A stretch of DNA of 40,441 nucleotides from Eutrophobius sp051275005 (GTDB lineage Bacteria; Pseudomonadota; Gammaproteobacteria; Eutrophobiales; Eutrophobiaceae): positions 1 to 40,441 of the forward strand of contig JBNMOP010000014.1 of assembly GCA_051275005.1 (NCBI GenBank), written 5' to 3'. The translations under genes were made by a program, and so were the position numbers. Below, piece by piece: positions 33,016 through 40,441 of this stretch. Numbering within the stretch: the stretch's first letter is position 1; each line of letters starts with the position of its first letter. The notes beneath the pieces were generated by a model, which made no database searches, was not told where the DNA came from, and worked only from the letters and a program-made list of their open reading frames with translations.

Positions 33016-33888
33016 ATGAGTGATGATAATAATTTGCTTCCGTGCAATACGGGAGTTAGCCTAAAACCTAAACATTATCAAACTATATTAGAGACGTTGC
33101 CAAATGTTGGATGGTTTGAGATTCATCCTGAAAATTACATGGGTAAAGGAGGACCTCCGCACAAATACCTGACAGAAATTCGCAATCATTATCCATTATC
33201 CATGCATGGGGTTGGTATATCTCTCGGGTCCGCAGAGGGAATAGACGATACGCATTTAAAGGCTCTAGCCGACCTGGTAAATAGATACCAGCCAGAGCAA
33301 GTATCAGAACATCTATCCTGGAGTCATATTGGCGGAACATTTCTTAATGACTTATTACCTTTACCTTACAATCAAGAAAGTTTACAAATATTATCTGCCA
33401 ATATTGACAAGGTACAGACTACTCTGGGCATGACAATACTTGTGGAAAATCCATCTACCTATATTAATTTTAATAATAGTTCATGGTCTGAACCGGAGTT
33501 TCTGAATGAGCTGGCAAAAGCTAGTGGTTGCGGTCTGCTACTTGATGTGAACAACATCTATGTCTCTGCCTGTAACCAAGGATTTGATCCAATAGATTAT
33601 ATAGCAGACATTCCTAAATCAGCTGTTGGTGAGATCCATCTGGCTGGACATTCTATACAGGATATCGAAGGATTTGAGATACGCATTGATGATCATGGCT
33701 CACCAGTAAAAGACGCTGTCTGGAAATTACACCGGGCGGTACTAGCATTACTTGGTAAACCTCATCCTGTGTTAATCGAGTGGGACACAGACGTACCAGA
33801 ATTTTCTGTGTTATTGGGAGAGGCTAATAAGGCTGAAGTCCAGTTTAAAAAAATATTTAGCGGCAAAGACAGTCAAGTAGCCGCCTGA
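33016..33888 (+). CDS. bufB1: MNIO (DUF692) peptide-modifying oxidase, BufB1-like
   Basis: A 290-aa TIM-barrel enzyme of the multinuclear non-haem iron-dependent oxidase family (MbnB, TglH, BufB). Likely metal ligands sit at strand ends in family order: Glu38 (FEIHPENY), His64 (SMHGVGISLG), His99 (SEHLSWS), Glu144 (VENPSTY), Asp177 (LLDVNN), His208 (IHLAGHS), Asp226 and His227 (IDDHGSPV), and Glu255 (LIEWD). It would oxidise cysteines of the BufA1 precursor encoded 88 bp upstream, using iron and O2. The start has only a weak ribosome-binding site, and expression depends on read-through of the preceding terminator. The next gene overlaps its stop by one base (TGATG). Confidence 0.93.
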   Translation: MSDDNNLLPCNTGVSLKPKHYQTILETLPNVGWFEIHPENYMGKGGPPHKYLTEIRNHYPLSMHGVGISLGSAEGIDDTHLKALADLVNRYQPEQVSEHLSWSHIGGTFLNDLLPLPYNQESLQILSANIDKVQTTLGMTILVENPSTYINFNNSSWSEPEFLNELAKASGCGLLLDVNNIYVSACNQGFDPIDYIADIPKSAVGEIHLAGHSIQDIEGFEIRIDDHGSPVKDAVWKLHRAVLALLGKPHPVLIEWDTDVPEFSVLLGEANKAEVQFKKIFSGKDSQVAA

Positions 33889-34676
33889 TGCAAACAACTT
33901 GCTTACATGAGTTACAACGTCAGTTTTCAGATTGTCTATTTGATATTGAAAAAAAAGCATCGCTCCTGCCTTTGAAGACACAGACTCCTGATAACAATGA
34001 ACAACGCTTGGACATATACCGCAACAATGTTTTTTATTCACTAACCAGTGCACTTGCAGATTTATATCCGGTTATTAAACGATTAACTGGTACGGATTTC
34101 TTTAACGGTACCGCTAAATCCTATTTGATTGAGCATCCACCAAAAAGCGCGACAATGGTTTATTTTGCAGAAAATTTTCCTGACTTTCTTTTAAGTTTTA
34201 AATATTCAAAGGACCATCCCTGGCTTTCAGATGTCGCCCGTGTAGACCTGGCCTGGCATCAGTCTTATCATGCAGCAGACTCTGTTCCATTGATGCCTGA
34301 TCAACTTGCTATGATTCCGGCTGATAAACTGGCACATACCAAGCTGTTATTACATCCGTCTGTAAAATTAATTCAATCACCTTATCCCATATTTCAAATT
34401 TGGGATGTAAATCACTCCGAACGGGAGACAGAGGATAAAATTGATCTCAAAGCCGGTGGCGAATCTTTATGCATCTTCCGTCCAGATTATGATGTTATAG
34501 TCAGGCAACTTGATACAGGATCACTTATATTCCTTCAGCAGTTACAAAACGGCCAAACACTGGCACAGGCAATGTTACTAGCTTCTGAAGAAAATTCGGA
34601 TTTTGAAATGGATATGTGCCTGGCAAGATGCATAACAGAGGGCATATTCCAGAATATTACCAGGGAAACACAATGA
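33888..34676 (+). CDS. bufC1: DUF2063 partner protein of the MNIO, BufC1-like
   Basis: A 262-aa protein with an N-terminal DUF2063 domain (about 5-95: LHELQRQFSDCLF, RLDIYRNNVFYSLTSALAD, YPVIKRLTG) formerly called a putative DNA-binding domain, and a C-terminal region ending in a winged-helix-like segment (about 200-258). Homologues (MbnC, BufC) bind the precursor peptide and deliver it to the MNIO enzyme, so a DNA-binding role is unlikely. Translational coupling by the TGATG overlap with bufB1 supports an equimolar complex. Confidence 0.9.
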   Translation: MQTTCLHELQRQFSDCLFDIEKKASLLPLKTQTPDNNEQRLDIYRNNVFYSLTSALADLYPVIKRLTGTDFFNGTAKSYLIEHPPKSATMVYFAENFPDFLLSFKYSKDHPWLSDVARVDLAWHQSYHAADSVPLMPDQLAMIPADKLAHTKLLLHPSVKLIQSPYPIFQIWDVNHSERETEDKIDLKAGGESLCIFRPDYDVIVRQLDTGSLIFLQQLQNGQTLAQAMLLASEENSDFEMDMCLARCITEGIFQNITRETQ

Positions 34677-35149
34677 AAGAAAACATCACCTTTGTAATCA
34701 GCAAACTAAACTCCTGGGTTTCAATAGTGCCTGAATCAATTGTTGCATTGGTCATCAGGTTTGGAATTGCTTCAGTTTTCTGGCGATCAGCACAAACAAA
34801 AATAGATGGTTGGACCATGTTTGGTCAAAATTGGAAATTTTGGAATGTAACGGACAGCACAATATTTTTATTTCAACATGAATATTCCTTGTCTTTCCTG
34901 CCGATTAAGTTTGCTGCTTACTCTGCAACCTTTGGTGAATTCTTTTTATCAATGGCTATCATTGTTGGACTATTAACACGATTTAGTGCAATCGGACTAC
35001 TTGCAATGACTCTGGTAATTCAATTATTTGTTTACCCGGAATCATGGAGCGTACACATCCTCTGGGCAGGCTTACTTCTTTATCTGGTAAAGCATGGAGC
35101 TGGCACTGTATCGCTTGATCATTTAATTCACAGAAAATTTATAGCCTAA
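34673..35149 (+). CDS. bufD1: DoxX-family membrane protein, BufD1-like
   Basis: A 158-aa protein with four predicted helices (about 18-35, 66-90, 97-115, 120-140) of the DoxX family. The chosen ATG overlaps the bufC1 stop as ATGA; a longer GTG start 57 bp upstream would lie inside bufC1 and add a polar extension with no ribosome-binding site. DoxX proteins are the usual fourth gene of bufferin operons (BufD). Their job there is not established; redox or quinone-linked roles have been proposed for the wider family. It ends 45 bp before the convergent msbA. Confidence 0.9.
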   Translation: MKENITFVISKLNSWVSIVPESIVALVIRFGIASVFWRSAQTKIDGWTMFGQNWKFWNVTDSTIFLFQHEYSLSFLPIKFAAYSATFGEFFLSMAIIVGLLTRFSAIGLLAMTLVIQLFVYPESWSVHILWAGLLLYLVKHGAGTVSLDHLIHRKFIA

Positions 35150-35193
35150 TTAAATATCACCTAACATTTATTTTAATAAATTGTTGCTCTGAT

Positions 35194-36951
35194 TCAACTT
35201 AGGCTAGTCAGACTACTCGCGTACAATTTTGAGTAAGGTCCTTTCTTATCAATCATTTCGGCATGCTTTCCTGTCTCTACAATTCTGCCATGATCAAGCA
35301 CAACTATACGATCAGCAGATTCAATTGTTGTCAATCTATGGGCAATAATTATACAGGTATGGTTATGACGTAACTCGTCCAGAGCTAGCTGTATATGTCG
35401 TTCAGATTCTGAATCCAGTGCCGAGGTAGCTTCGTCCAGAATTAGTATCGGTGCTTTCTTCAATAACGATCTTGCTAATGCAATACGTTGCCGTTGACCT
35501 CCTGACAGTCTGAGGCCGTTTTCCCCTATCATGGTATCCATGCCCTGTGGTAACTTTTTTATGAACTCTACGGCATGAGCTGCTATTGCCGCGTCTTCAA
35601 CCTCCTTGTCCGTAGAATTTTTTAATAGACCATAAGCGATATTATTTCTTATTGTATCGTTAAACAAAATAATATCTTGCGCCACCATACCGATTGCATC
35701 ACGTAAAGCTGACAATGGCATTTCGCTTATTTCGATACCATCGATCTTAATATTCCCTTCGCTATACTGATAAAAACGCGGAATCAGGTTCGACAGGGTG
35801 GTTTTGCCACTACCTGAAGAACCAACCAGGGCAATGGTTTCGCCAGATTTTATCGATAATGAAATATCACTCAGAACTTCAGCGTCTTTATTGTACGAGA
35901 ATCCAAGATTTTGAATTGTGATTTCTCCGTTAATAATTAAAGGAGAATTACGTCCAATATCTTGCTCCATAGGTTCGTCCAGAAGTCCAAATACACTCTC
36001 GCTTGCTGCCAGCCCCTTCTGGATATATTCATTCACCTTAACAAGTCGTTTTAATGCATCAAGCATCATTACCAACGCGGCAAAAAAAGAAACAAATGTA
36101 CCAACGCTCAAAGTACCTAGCAATGCCTGTCCTGTCGCATAATAGATTATTACTGCAAGGGCAATTGAGGCTATTAATTGAACTGCAGGGCCACTTACAA
36201 GAGAGGCATTTACAAATTTCATGGTAAATCTTCGATTTAAATTAATAACCTTGTGAAACTTTTCCTTTTCATCTTGCTGTCCACTAAATAACTTAATTAT
36301 TCGGTGTGCTCCTATAGTCTCATTCACCGTACGATTAATATCCGCCATCGTTACCTGAACCTTGCTGCTCATAACACGCAGTCTTTTCCTAATAAAAAAT
36401 GCAATCATTAATATAAATGGTCCGCTAAGCAAAGTAATAATAGTCATTGTTAAATCAAGATAGAGCATCCAAATAAACAGACCACTTATCACTAATGTAT
36501 CTTTTACCAATACGCTTATAGCGGTAGTGGTTGCATCTTTAATCTGTTCTACATCATAAGTAAATTTTGAGACAATATTGCCGGTGCTGTATTCATCATA
36601 ATAACTACTAGGCAGTTTAAGCAATCGATCAAACATTTGTTCTTTCATGTCCATGACGATTCTATTTGCGAGATAGTGAAGCGAAGAACCAGAAATAAAA
36701 ATCGCAAATCCACTAATAATAAATAATAATACGAGATAAAGCGGAATGCTTATCATCAAGTCAGGGTCATTATTAATAAAAGCACCATCGAGTAATGGCT
36801 TGAGAATTGCCGCTTTTGCGGCATCAGATAAGGCCAGAATTAACATTGCGCTGAATGAAAGCACAAAAAGCATTCGATATGGGTATATATACCCTATTAA
36901 TCTACGGTATAGCTGAATATCTTTTGGCGATGCCAGAAACAAATGTATCAT
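35194..36951 (-). CDS. msbA: Lipid A export ABC transporter MsbA
   Basis: A 585-aa half-transporter that flips lipid A-core across the inner membrane as a homodimer. Six transmembrane helices lie in about 20-320. The nucleotide-binding domain has Walker A GSSGSGKTT (377-385), Q-loop, signature LSGGQRQRIALARSLL, Walker B ILILDEATSALDSES and the switch His in IIAHRLTTI. Length and order match MsbA. lpxK, often downstream, is not here. It lies convergent with the bufferin operon and divergent from prkB. Confidence 0.95.
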   Translation of the reverse strand: MIHLFLASPKDIQLYRRLIGYIYPYRMLFVLSFSAMLILALSDAAKAAILKPLLDGAFINNDPDLMISIPLYLVLLFIISGFAIFISGSSLHYLANRIVMDMKEQMFDRLLKLPSSYYDEYSTGNIVSKFTYDVEQIKDATTTAISVLVKDTLVISGLFIWMLYLDLTMTIITLLSGPFILMIAFFIRKRLRVMSSKVQVTMADINRTVNETIGAHRIIKLFSGQQDEKEKFHKVINLNRRFTMKFVNASLVSGPAVQLIASIALAVIIYYATGQALLGTLSVGTFVSFFAALVMMLDALKRLVKVNEYIQKGLAASESVFGLLDEPMEQDIGRNSPLIINGEITIQNLGFSYNKDAEVLSDISLSIKSGETIALVGSSGSGKTTLSNLIPRFYQYSEGNIKIDGIEISEMPLSALRDAIGMVAQDIILFNDTIRNNIAYGLLKNSTDKEVEDAAIAAHAVEFIKKLPQGMDTMIGENGLRLSGGQRQRIALARSLLKKAPILILDEATSALDSESERHIQLALDELRHNHTCIIIAHRLTTIESADRIVVLDHGRIVETGKHAEMIDKKGPYSKLYASSLTSLS

Positions 36952-37112
36952 CTAATATTCCGTTTATTACATCTGGTCAATGATTGTAACTATATAAATT
37001 TTAAGTAATTCTAAATTCATATTCGTTGCATAGTCTAGCTCATAGTTATTATTAACAGTACTGTGCTATTGTATTGTTGATTGTTGCTGAATCAAAATGA
37101 GTATTTGAAAAA

Positions 37113-37979
37113 ATGTCTAAATCACATCCCATTATAGCTGTAACTGGATCTTCCGGTTCCGGCACCTCCAATGTTAAAACAGCATTTGAACAAATTTTTC
37201 GTCGTCTTAATATCAATGCCGCATTCATAGAAGGCGATAGTTTTCATCGCTTTGATCGAAAACAGATGGATATTGAGATTGAAAAAGCTTTGCAACAAGA
37301 TCATCAAATTACCCATTTTGGTCCTGACGGAAACTTATTTAAAGAACTGCAACAGCTATTCAGTGAATATTCAGCTAACGGGACCGGAAAACGTCGTCAC
37401 TATATTCATAATGAACTTGATGGCGAACAACACGGCTCTCCTCCTGGCTCACTCACTGCATGGCAGCCATTACCAGAAAATACCGATTTATTATTTTATG
37501 AGGGTTTACATGGAGGACTTATTACAGGAGACATTAATCTTGCACAACATGTTGATTTATTGATCGGTGTAGTACCGATCATCAATCTTGAATGGATGCA
37601 AAAAATTCATCGTGACAGGGACGTTCGGGGTTATACAGCTGAGGACGCTACAGGAATGATACTTAGTCGAATGCATGACTACGTTCATTACATCACTCCT
37701 CAGTTTTCGAGAACGGACATTAATTTCCAGCGAGTACCTACTGTAGATACATCAAATCCGTTTGCAACAGAGAGAATTCCCACAAATGATGAGAGCTTCG
37801 CTGTAATACATGCAAGAAATTTGGAAAAACTATCCATTGATTTTCGATATTTATTGGAAATGTTAGAGGGCTCTTTTATGTCAAATCCCGATACTATTGT
37901 CGTACCATCTGGCAAAATGATTTTTGCTATGCAACTGATTATAAATCCAGTAATTTCGCGCCTAATTAAAAATCATTAA
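37113..37979 (+). CDS. prkB: Phosphoribulokinase (bacterial class I, PrkB)
   Basis: A 288-aa P-loop kinase: GSSGSGTS (about 12-19), EGDSFHRFDR with the acidic catalytic Asp, HYIHNELDGEQHGSPPGS, then LLFYEGLHGG (Walker B). These match bacterial-type phosphoribulokinase, which makes ribulose-1,5-bisphosphate. No RuBisCO gene is in view, and many non-autotrophic gammaproteobacteria carry a lone prkB of unknown purpose, so carbon fixation cannot be claimed. It has its own upstream gap (161 bp) shared with msbA. No clear ribosome-binding site is seen. Confidence 0.93.
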   Translation: MSKSHPIIAVTGSSGSGTSNVKTAFEQIFRRLNINAAFIEGDSFHRFDRKQMDIEIEKALQQDHQITHFGPDGNLFKELQQLFSEYSANGTGKRRHYIHNELDGEQHGSPPGSLTAWQPLPENTDLLFYEGLHGGLITGDINLAQHVDLLIGVVPIINLEWMQKIHRDRDVRGYTAEDATGMILSRMHDYVHYITPQFSRTDINFQRVPTVDTSNPFATERIPTNDESFAVIHARNLEKLSIDFRYLLEMLEGSFMSNPDTIVVPSGKMIFAMQLIINPVISRLIKNH

Positions 37980-38111
37980 TCAGGAGTAATTTAGCAGCAA
38001 AATCATCTTGCACGCATATTTTTTGCATTATGGTTGAAATTATTTAACAATCGTAATATTAATCTCATCAAAACCTGATATATGTCGGTAATTTACGAAT
38101 AAGGAGAGCAT

Positions 38112-38765
38112 ATGCGTAAAATTCTCGTACTTAACCCTAAAGGGGGGTGTGGTAAAAGTACCCTGGTAACAAATATTGCTGCTTATTTTGCCACGCAAGG
38201 TCAAAGGGTTGCAATTGCCGATTTTGATCCGCAAAAGTCTTCCGAGGACTGGCTTTCTCGGCGACCGGATAGCGCACCAAAAATATCAGTTGCTAAAATC
38301 AGTGCTGGAAAAATTGAATCGCCCAGAAGAACCGAAGTATTAATCATAGATTCACCCGCTGCGATTCATGGTAAGCGACTTGCTAACTTTGTTCGTACCA
38401 GTGAAACTATGGTATTGCCATTATTACCATCAATTATTGATATTCGTGCTGCAGAGCGGTTTATTGAAGAACTTTTTTCTTTACAACATCTTATAAATCG
38501 CAAAATAAAACTTGCCACCGTTGCCAACAGAGTCCGAGAAGATACATTATCAGCGGCAAAACTTGATAATTACCTAAATCATATGAAGCTTCCTGGAGGG
38601 AGGAAATTACCTTATATTACTGTATTAAGGAATAGTCAAAATTATGTAAAAGCAGCAGAAAAAGGGTTAAGTATTTTCGAGTTTGCACCAGCGAAGACGT
38701 TATATGACAGGGAACAATGGCGTCCATTCACGAGCTGGTTATCAAGTGTGCGTAGCCTACCGTAA
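38112..38765 (+). CDS. Orphan ParA-like P-loop ATPase
   Basis: A 217-aa deviant-Walker ATPase: KGGCGKST at 10-17 (signature Lys10), Walker A' strand DFDPQKSSEDWL and IIDSPAA as Walker B. No parB or centromere-like repeat adjoins it, so it is not a classical chromosome or plasmid partition gene. Such short orphan ParAs often position other cargo (for example chemosensory or metabolic bodies). The cargo here is unknown. A good AAGGAGAG ribosome-binding site precedes the ATG. The gene lies 132 bp after prkB and converges with hemY. Confidence 0.92.
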   Translation: MRKILVLNPKGGCGKSTLVTNIAAYFATQGQRVAIADFDPQKSSEDWLSRRPDSAPKISVAKISAGKIESPRRTEVLIIDSPAAIHGKRLANFVRTSETMVLPLLPSIIDIRAAERFIEELFSLQHLINRKIKLATVANRVREDTLSAAKLDNYLNHMKLPGGRKLPYITVLRNSQNYVKAAEKGLSIFEFAPAKTLYDREQWRPFTSWLSSVRSLP

Positions 38766-38881
38766 ACATAAAGACATTGTATTAATATTGCGGCAATCTA
38801 GTCTCATTTAGAACTATACAGATCAAAAATAATTATTAACTGTCGATCTTTTTTGTCACCACATATAAACCAGAATTAGAA

Positions 38882-40129
38882 TTAATTATTTTGTCTATTT
38901 GGAAGTTCTATCGTATCAGACGGCAGTTTAAGAACAATATCACCGATAGGTTTAGCTACTAAAGCTAATCCTTTTTGAAAATTAATCTTTGCGTTCTCAC
39001 TGTCACCCTGGGTTTCAAACAAGGTTGCAAGTTCATAATAAGCTTCTGCGGTTGGCGCTAACGCAATACTTTTTTCAATGCATGATCTTGCCTTACCCCA
39101 TAACTCAGCCCGTTTATACAAAGTTCCGGCAGCCAACATTATGTTAGAATCGCCTGGATTTTCTTTCATCAAGAGTTCAATGTAGCTTATTTGCTTTGCA
39201 GGGTTTTGGCCTTTCACCTGGCCATATAATCTAACTAATACAGAGTCAGGACTATGCCGAATCACCTTTCGTATCATAACCTCACAATCTGATGTATCAG
39301 GAAATATTAGTCGGGCACTAATATAAACCTCTAGCAAGTAAAATTCTTTCTTTAGTTTTTTGGGTACAGTTAACCAAATATCTTTAAGTTCCTTTAACCC
39401 GCTGGTGTTACCAGCTGTGCGAATAATATTTGCATAGGCATGCAACTGTTTGGCCCTGATTTTTTCAACTGGCATGGCACCTTTTTTTTCTAATGCCTGC
39501 AATATTTTTAAGGACTGGTGCCAATCATTTAACTCCGAACTAGCTTCCAACATCATAATATTCACCTGATTTTGGCCAGGCTTGTCAGTATTTATATGTT
39601 GTAATGTGGCATAGGCCTGTTCAGTTTGTTCTTGATTTAACTGTAGTTCAGCCCGTGTAAGACTGACGGCATTGCCTGATGCAGTGTCTTCTGCATATGC
39701 CTGCCGCAAATAACTATCTCGCCTCTCTAATGCCCCAAGACTTTGCGCAGCTCTGGCAGCACCTATATAGTTGATCAAAGGCAATCGACTATATTTTGCT
39801 CCCTTACTCAGTAATTTTTCTGCTTTGGTCCAGTTACCTTCTATTAAAGAAAGATTGCCTTGCGTCAAATAATATTCTGACTTTTTGTAACCTCTGACTT
39901 TCTTCCATCGCCGATAATTTGTTGGAATATCGAGCATTCCAGACAAACTTCTAATTAGATAGTAAAACAGAAAAAATGATGAAAACAATAAAAGCACAAA
40001 AAAACTTAATGTGATTTGAATTGAATAATCTGATAAGGCAAAAATAACCTGGCTAGTATCCTGCTTAAGCAGACTGCCTGCCGCAACAGCCAGGATTAGG
40101 GCAAATAAAATATATAACAGTAATTTCAC
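38882..40129 (-). CDS. hemY: HemY-like TPR membrane protein
   Basis: A 415-aa inner-membrane protein with two N-terminal helices (about 3-20 and 38-60) and a cytoplasmic or periplasmic TPR region (about 85-400). This is gammaproteobacterial HemY, encoded with hemX after hemCD; it is unrelated to protoporphyrinogen oxidase HemY of Bacillus. Its exact role in haem synthesis is unresolved. It follows hemX by 27 bp on the same strand, so the hem(C)D-hemX-hemY order is likely to continue beyond the window. Confidence 0.93.
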   Translation of the reverse strand: MKLLLYILFALILAVAAGSLLKQDTSQVIFALSDYSIQITLSFFVLLLFSSFFLFYYLIRSLSGMLDIPTNYRRWKKVRGYKKSEYYLTQGNLSLIEGNWTKAEKLLSKGAKYSRLPLINYIGAARAAQSLGALERRDSYLRQAYAEDTASGNAVSLTRAELQLNQEQTEQAYATLQHINTDKPGQNQVNIMMLEASSELNDWHQSLKILQALEKKGAMPVEKIRAKQLHAYANIIRTAGNTSGLKELKDIWLTVPKKLKKEFYLLEVYISARLIFPDTSDCEVMIRKVIRHSPDSVLVRLYGQVKGQNPAKQISYIELLMKENPGDSNIMLAAGTLYKRAELWGKARSCIEKSIALAPTAEAYYELATLFETQGDSENAKINFQKGLALVAKPIGDIVLKLPSDTIELPNRQNN

Positions 40130-40156
40130 TCTAATTCACCATTGGTATCTAACATA

Positions 40157-40441
40157 TTAGTCTCTATTCTCGAGATAGTTACGCAATGTATCTAATGATG
40201 TGTCGATAACTGGCAATATAGGGTCGAGCACGAGCATACTCATTCTATCGGTTGTCTGAATAATATTTACCACACCGGAATCCTGAGTATCAAAGTATTC
40301 AGTTAGCCATGTTTTAATTATACGTAATGATTCTTGCAATCCGGCAGTGTCGTGCAGGAGCACCGAAAGCCTGGCGGCTTCGAGCTGGAGTCGTAAATTT
40401 TGATATATAAAATATTTCTCGTCAGGTAATAAAGTTGCACT
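40157..40441 (-). CDS. hemX: HemX (C-terminal part, runs off the window)
   Basis: An ORF open to the right edge, giving the last 94 residues. The in-window N-terminal portion reads LLPDEKYFIYQNLRLQLEAARL, matching the family motif xxYFLRxNLRLxLExARLALL of gammaproteobacterial HemX, and the C-terminus has the LDPILPVIDTSLDTLRNYL-like helices. HemX is a bitopic inner-membrane protein once called uroporphyrin-III C-methyltransferase; a methyltransferase role has not been shown for this type. It immediately precedes hemY. Confidence 0.9.
   Translation of the reverse strand, partial: SATLLPDEKYFIYQNLRLQLEAARLSVLLHDTAGLQESLRIIKTWLTEYFDTQDSGVVNIIQTTDRMSMLVLDPILPVIDTSLDTLRNYLENRD

Noticed and set aside
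34616..34672. Upstream GTG start extending bufD1 by 19 residues
   Set aside because: No ribosome-binding site, polar residues before the first helix, and the ATG at 34673 makes a typical ATGA overlap with bufC1.

Overview
The window looks like a stretch of chromosome from a free-living, respiring gammaproteobacterium with an AT-rich genome. The main reasons are gene orders typical of that class: a TPR lipoprotein divergent from hemA-prfA-prmC and a moeB-like gene; engB - cytochrome c4 - dsbA; and hemX-hemY at the right edge. Supporting genes are cytochromes c4 and c5, LpxR, MsbA and PrkB. Nearly all genes are intact chromosomal genes. I see no phage, IS element, integrase or CRISPR array. I cannot name the order or genus from the sequence alone.

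Layout. 0-6.6 kb: TPR lipoprotein (minus), then hemA, prfA, prmC, an unknown 135-aa gene and a MoeB/ThiF-type adenylyltransferase (plus): tetrapyrrole entry, translation termination and its methylase, and sulfur-carrier activation. 6.6-12 kb, all minus: lpxR and dgkA (envelope lipids), then a porin, an FMN-binding protein and a PepSY membrane protein behind a strong Fur box, then bfd and bfr, each with a Fur-like box. This block reads as iron acquisition, storage and release. 12-19.2 kb, plus: lemA and a GIDE/EF-hand membrane protein, oligopeptidase A, an SH3/coiled-coil anchor protein, an xthA remnant, rpmE, a secreted thermonuclease and an M48 lipoprotein protease.

19.2-23.1 kb: a 594-bp gap holding a cluster of DnaA boxes and a probable small RNA with C-rich loops and a strong terminator. 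Then come engB (minus), cytochrome c4, dsbA, tRNA-Arg(CCG) and a membrane-anchored cytochrome c5. 23.1-32.1 kb: an orphan TRAP solute-binding lipoprotein and uvrD (minus), then pmbA/tldE and a MoxR - DUF58 - transglutaminase operon (plus).

32.1-35.2 kb is the most interesting part. It is a complete bufferin-type RiPP operon: a DUF2282 secreted four-cysteine precursor, a DUF692 multinuclear iron oxidase (MNIO), a DUF2063 partner and a DoxX membrane protein. The precursor gene is preceded by a sequence matching the ECF SigF-type pattern GTAAC(C/T)-N16-CGAA and followed by a strong hairpin terminator, which should make precursor mRNA exceed enzyme mRNA. By analogy with Caulobacter this is probably a copper/metal-buffering system.

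35.2-40.4 kb: msbA (minus), prkB and an orphan ParA-like ATPase (plus), then hemY and the 3' part of hemX (minus), which runs off the window.
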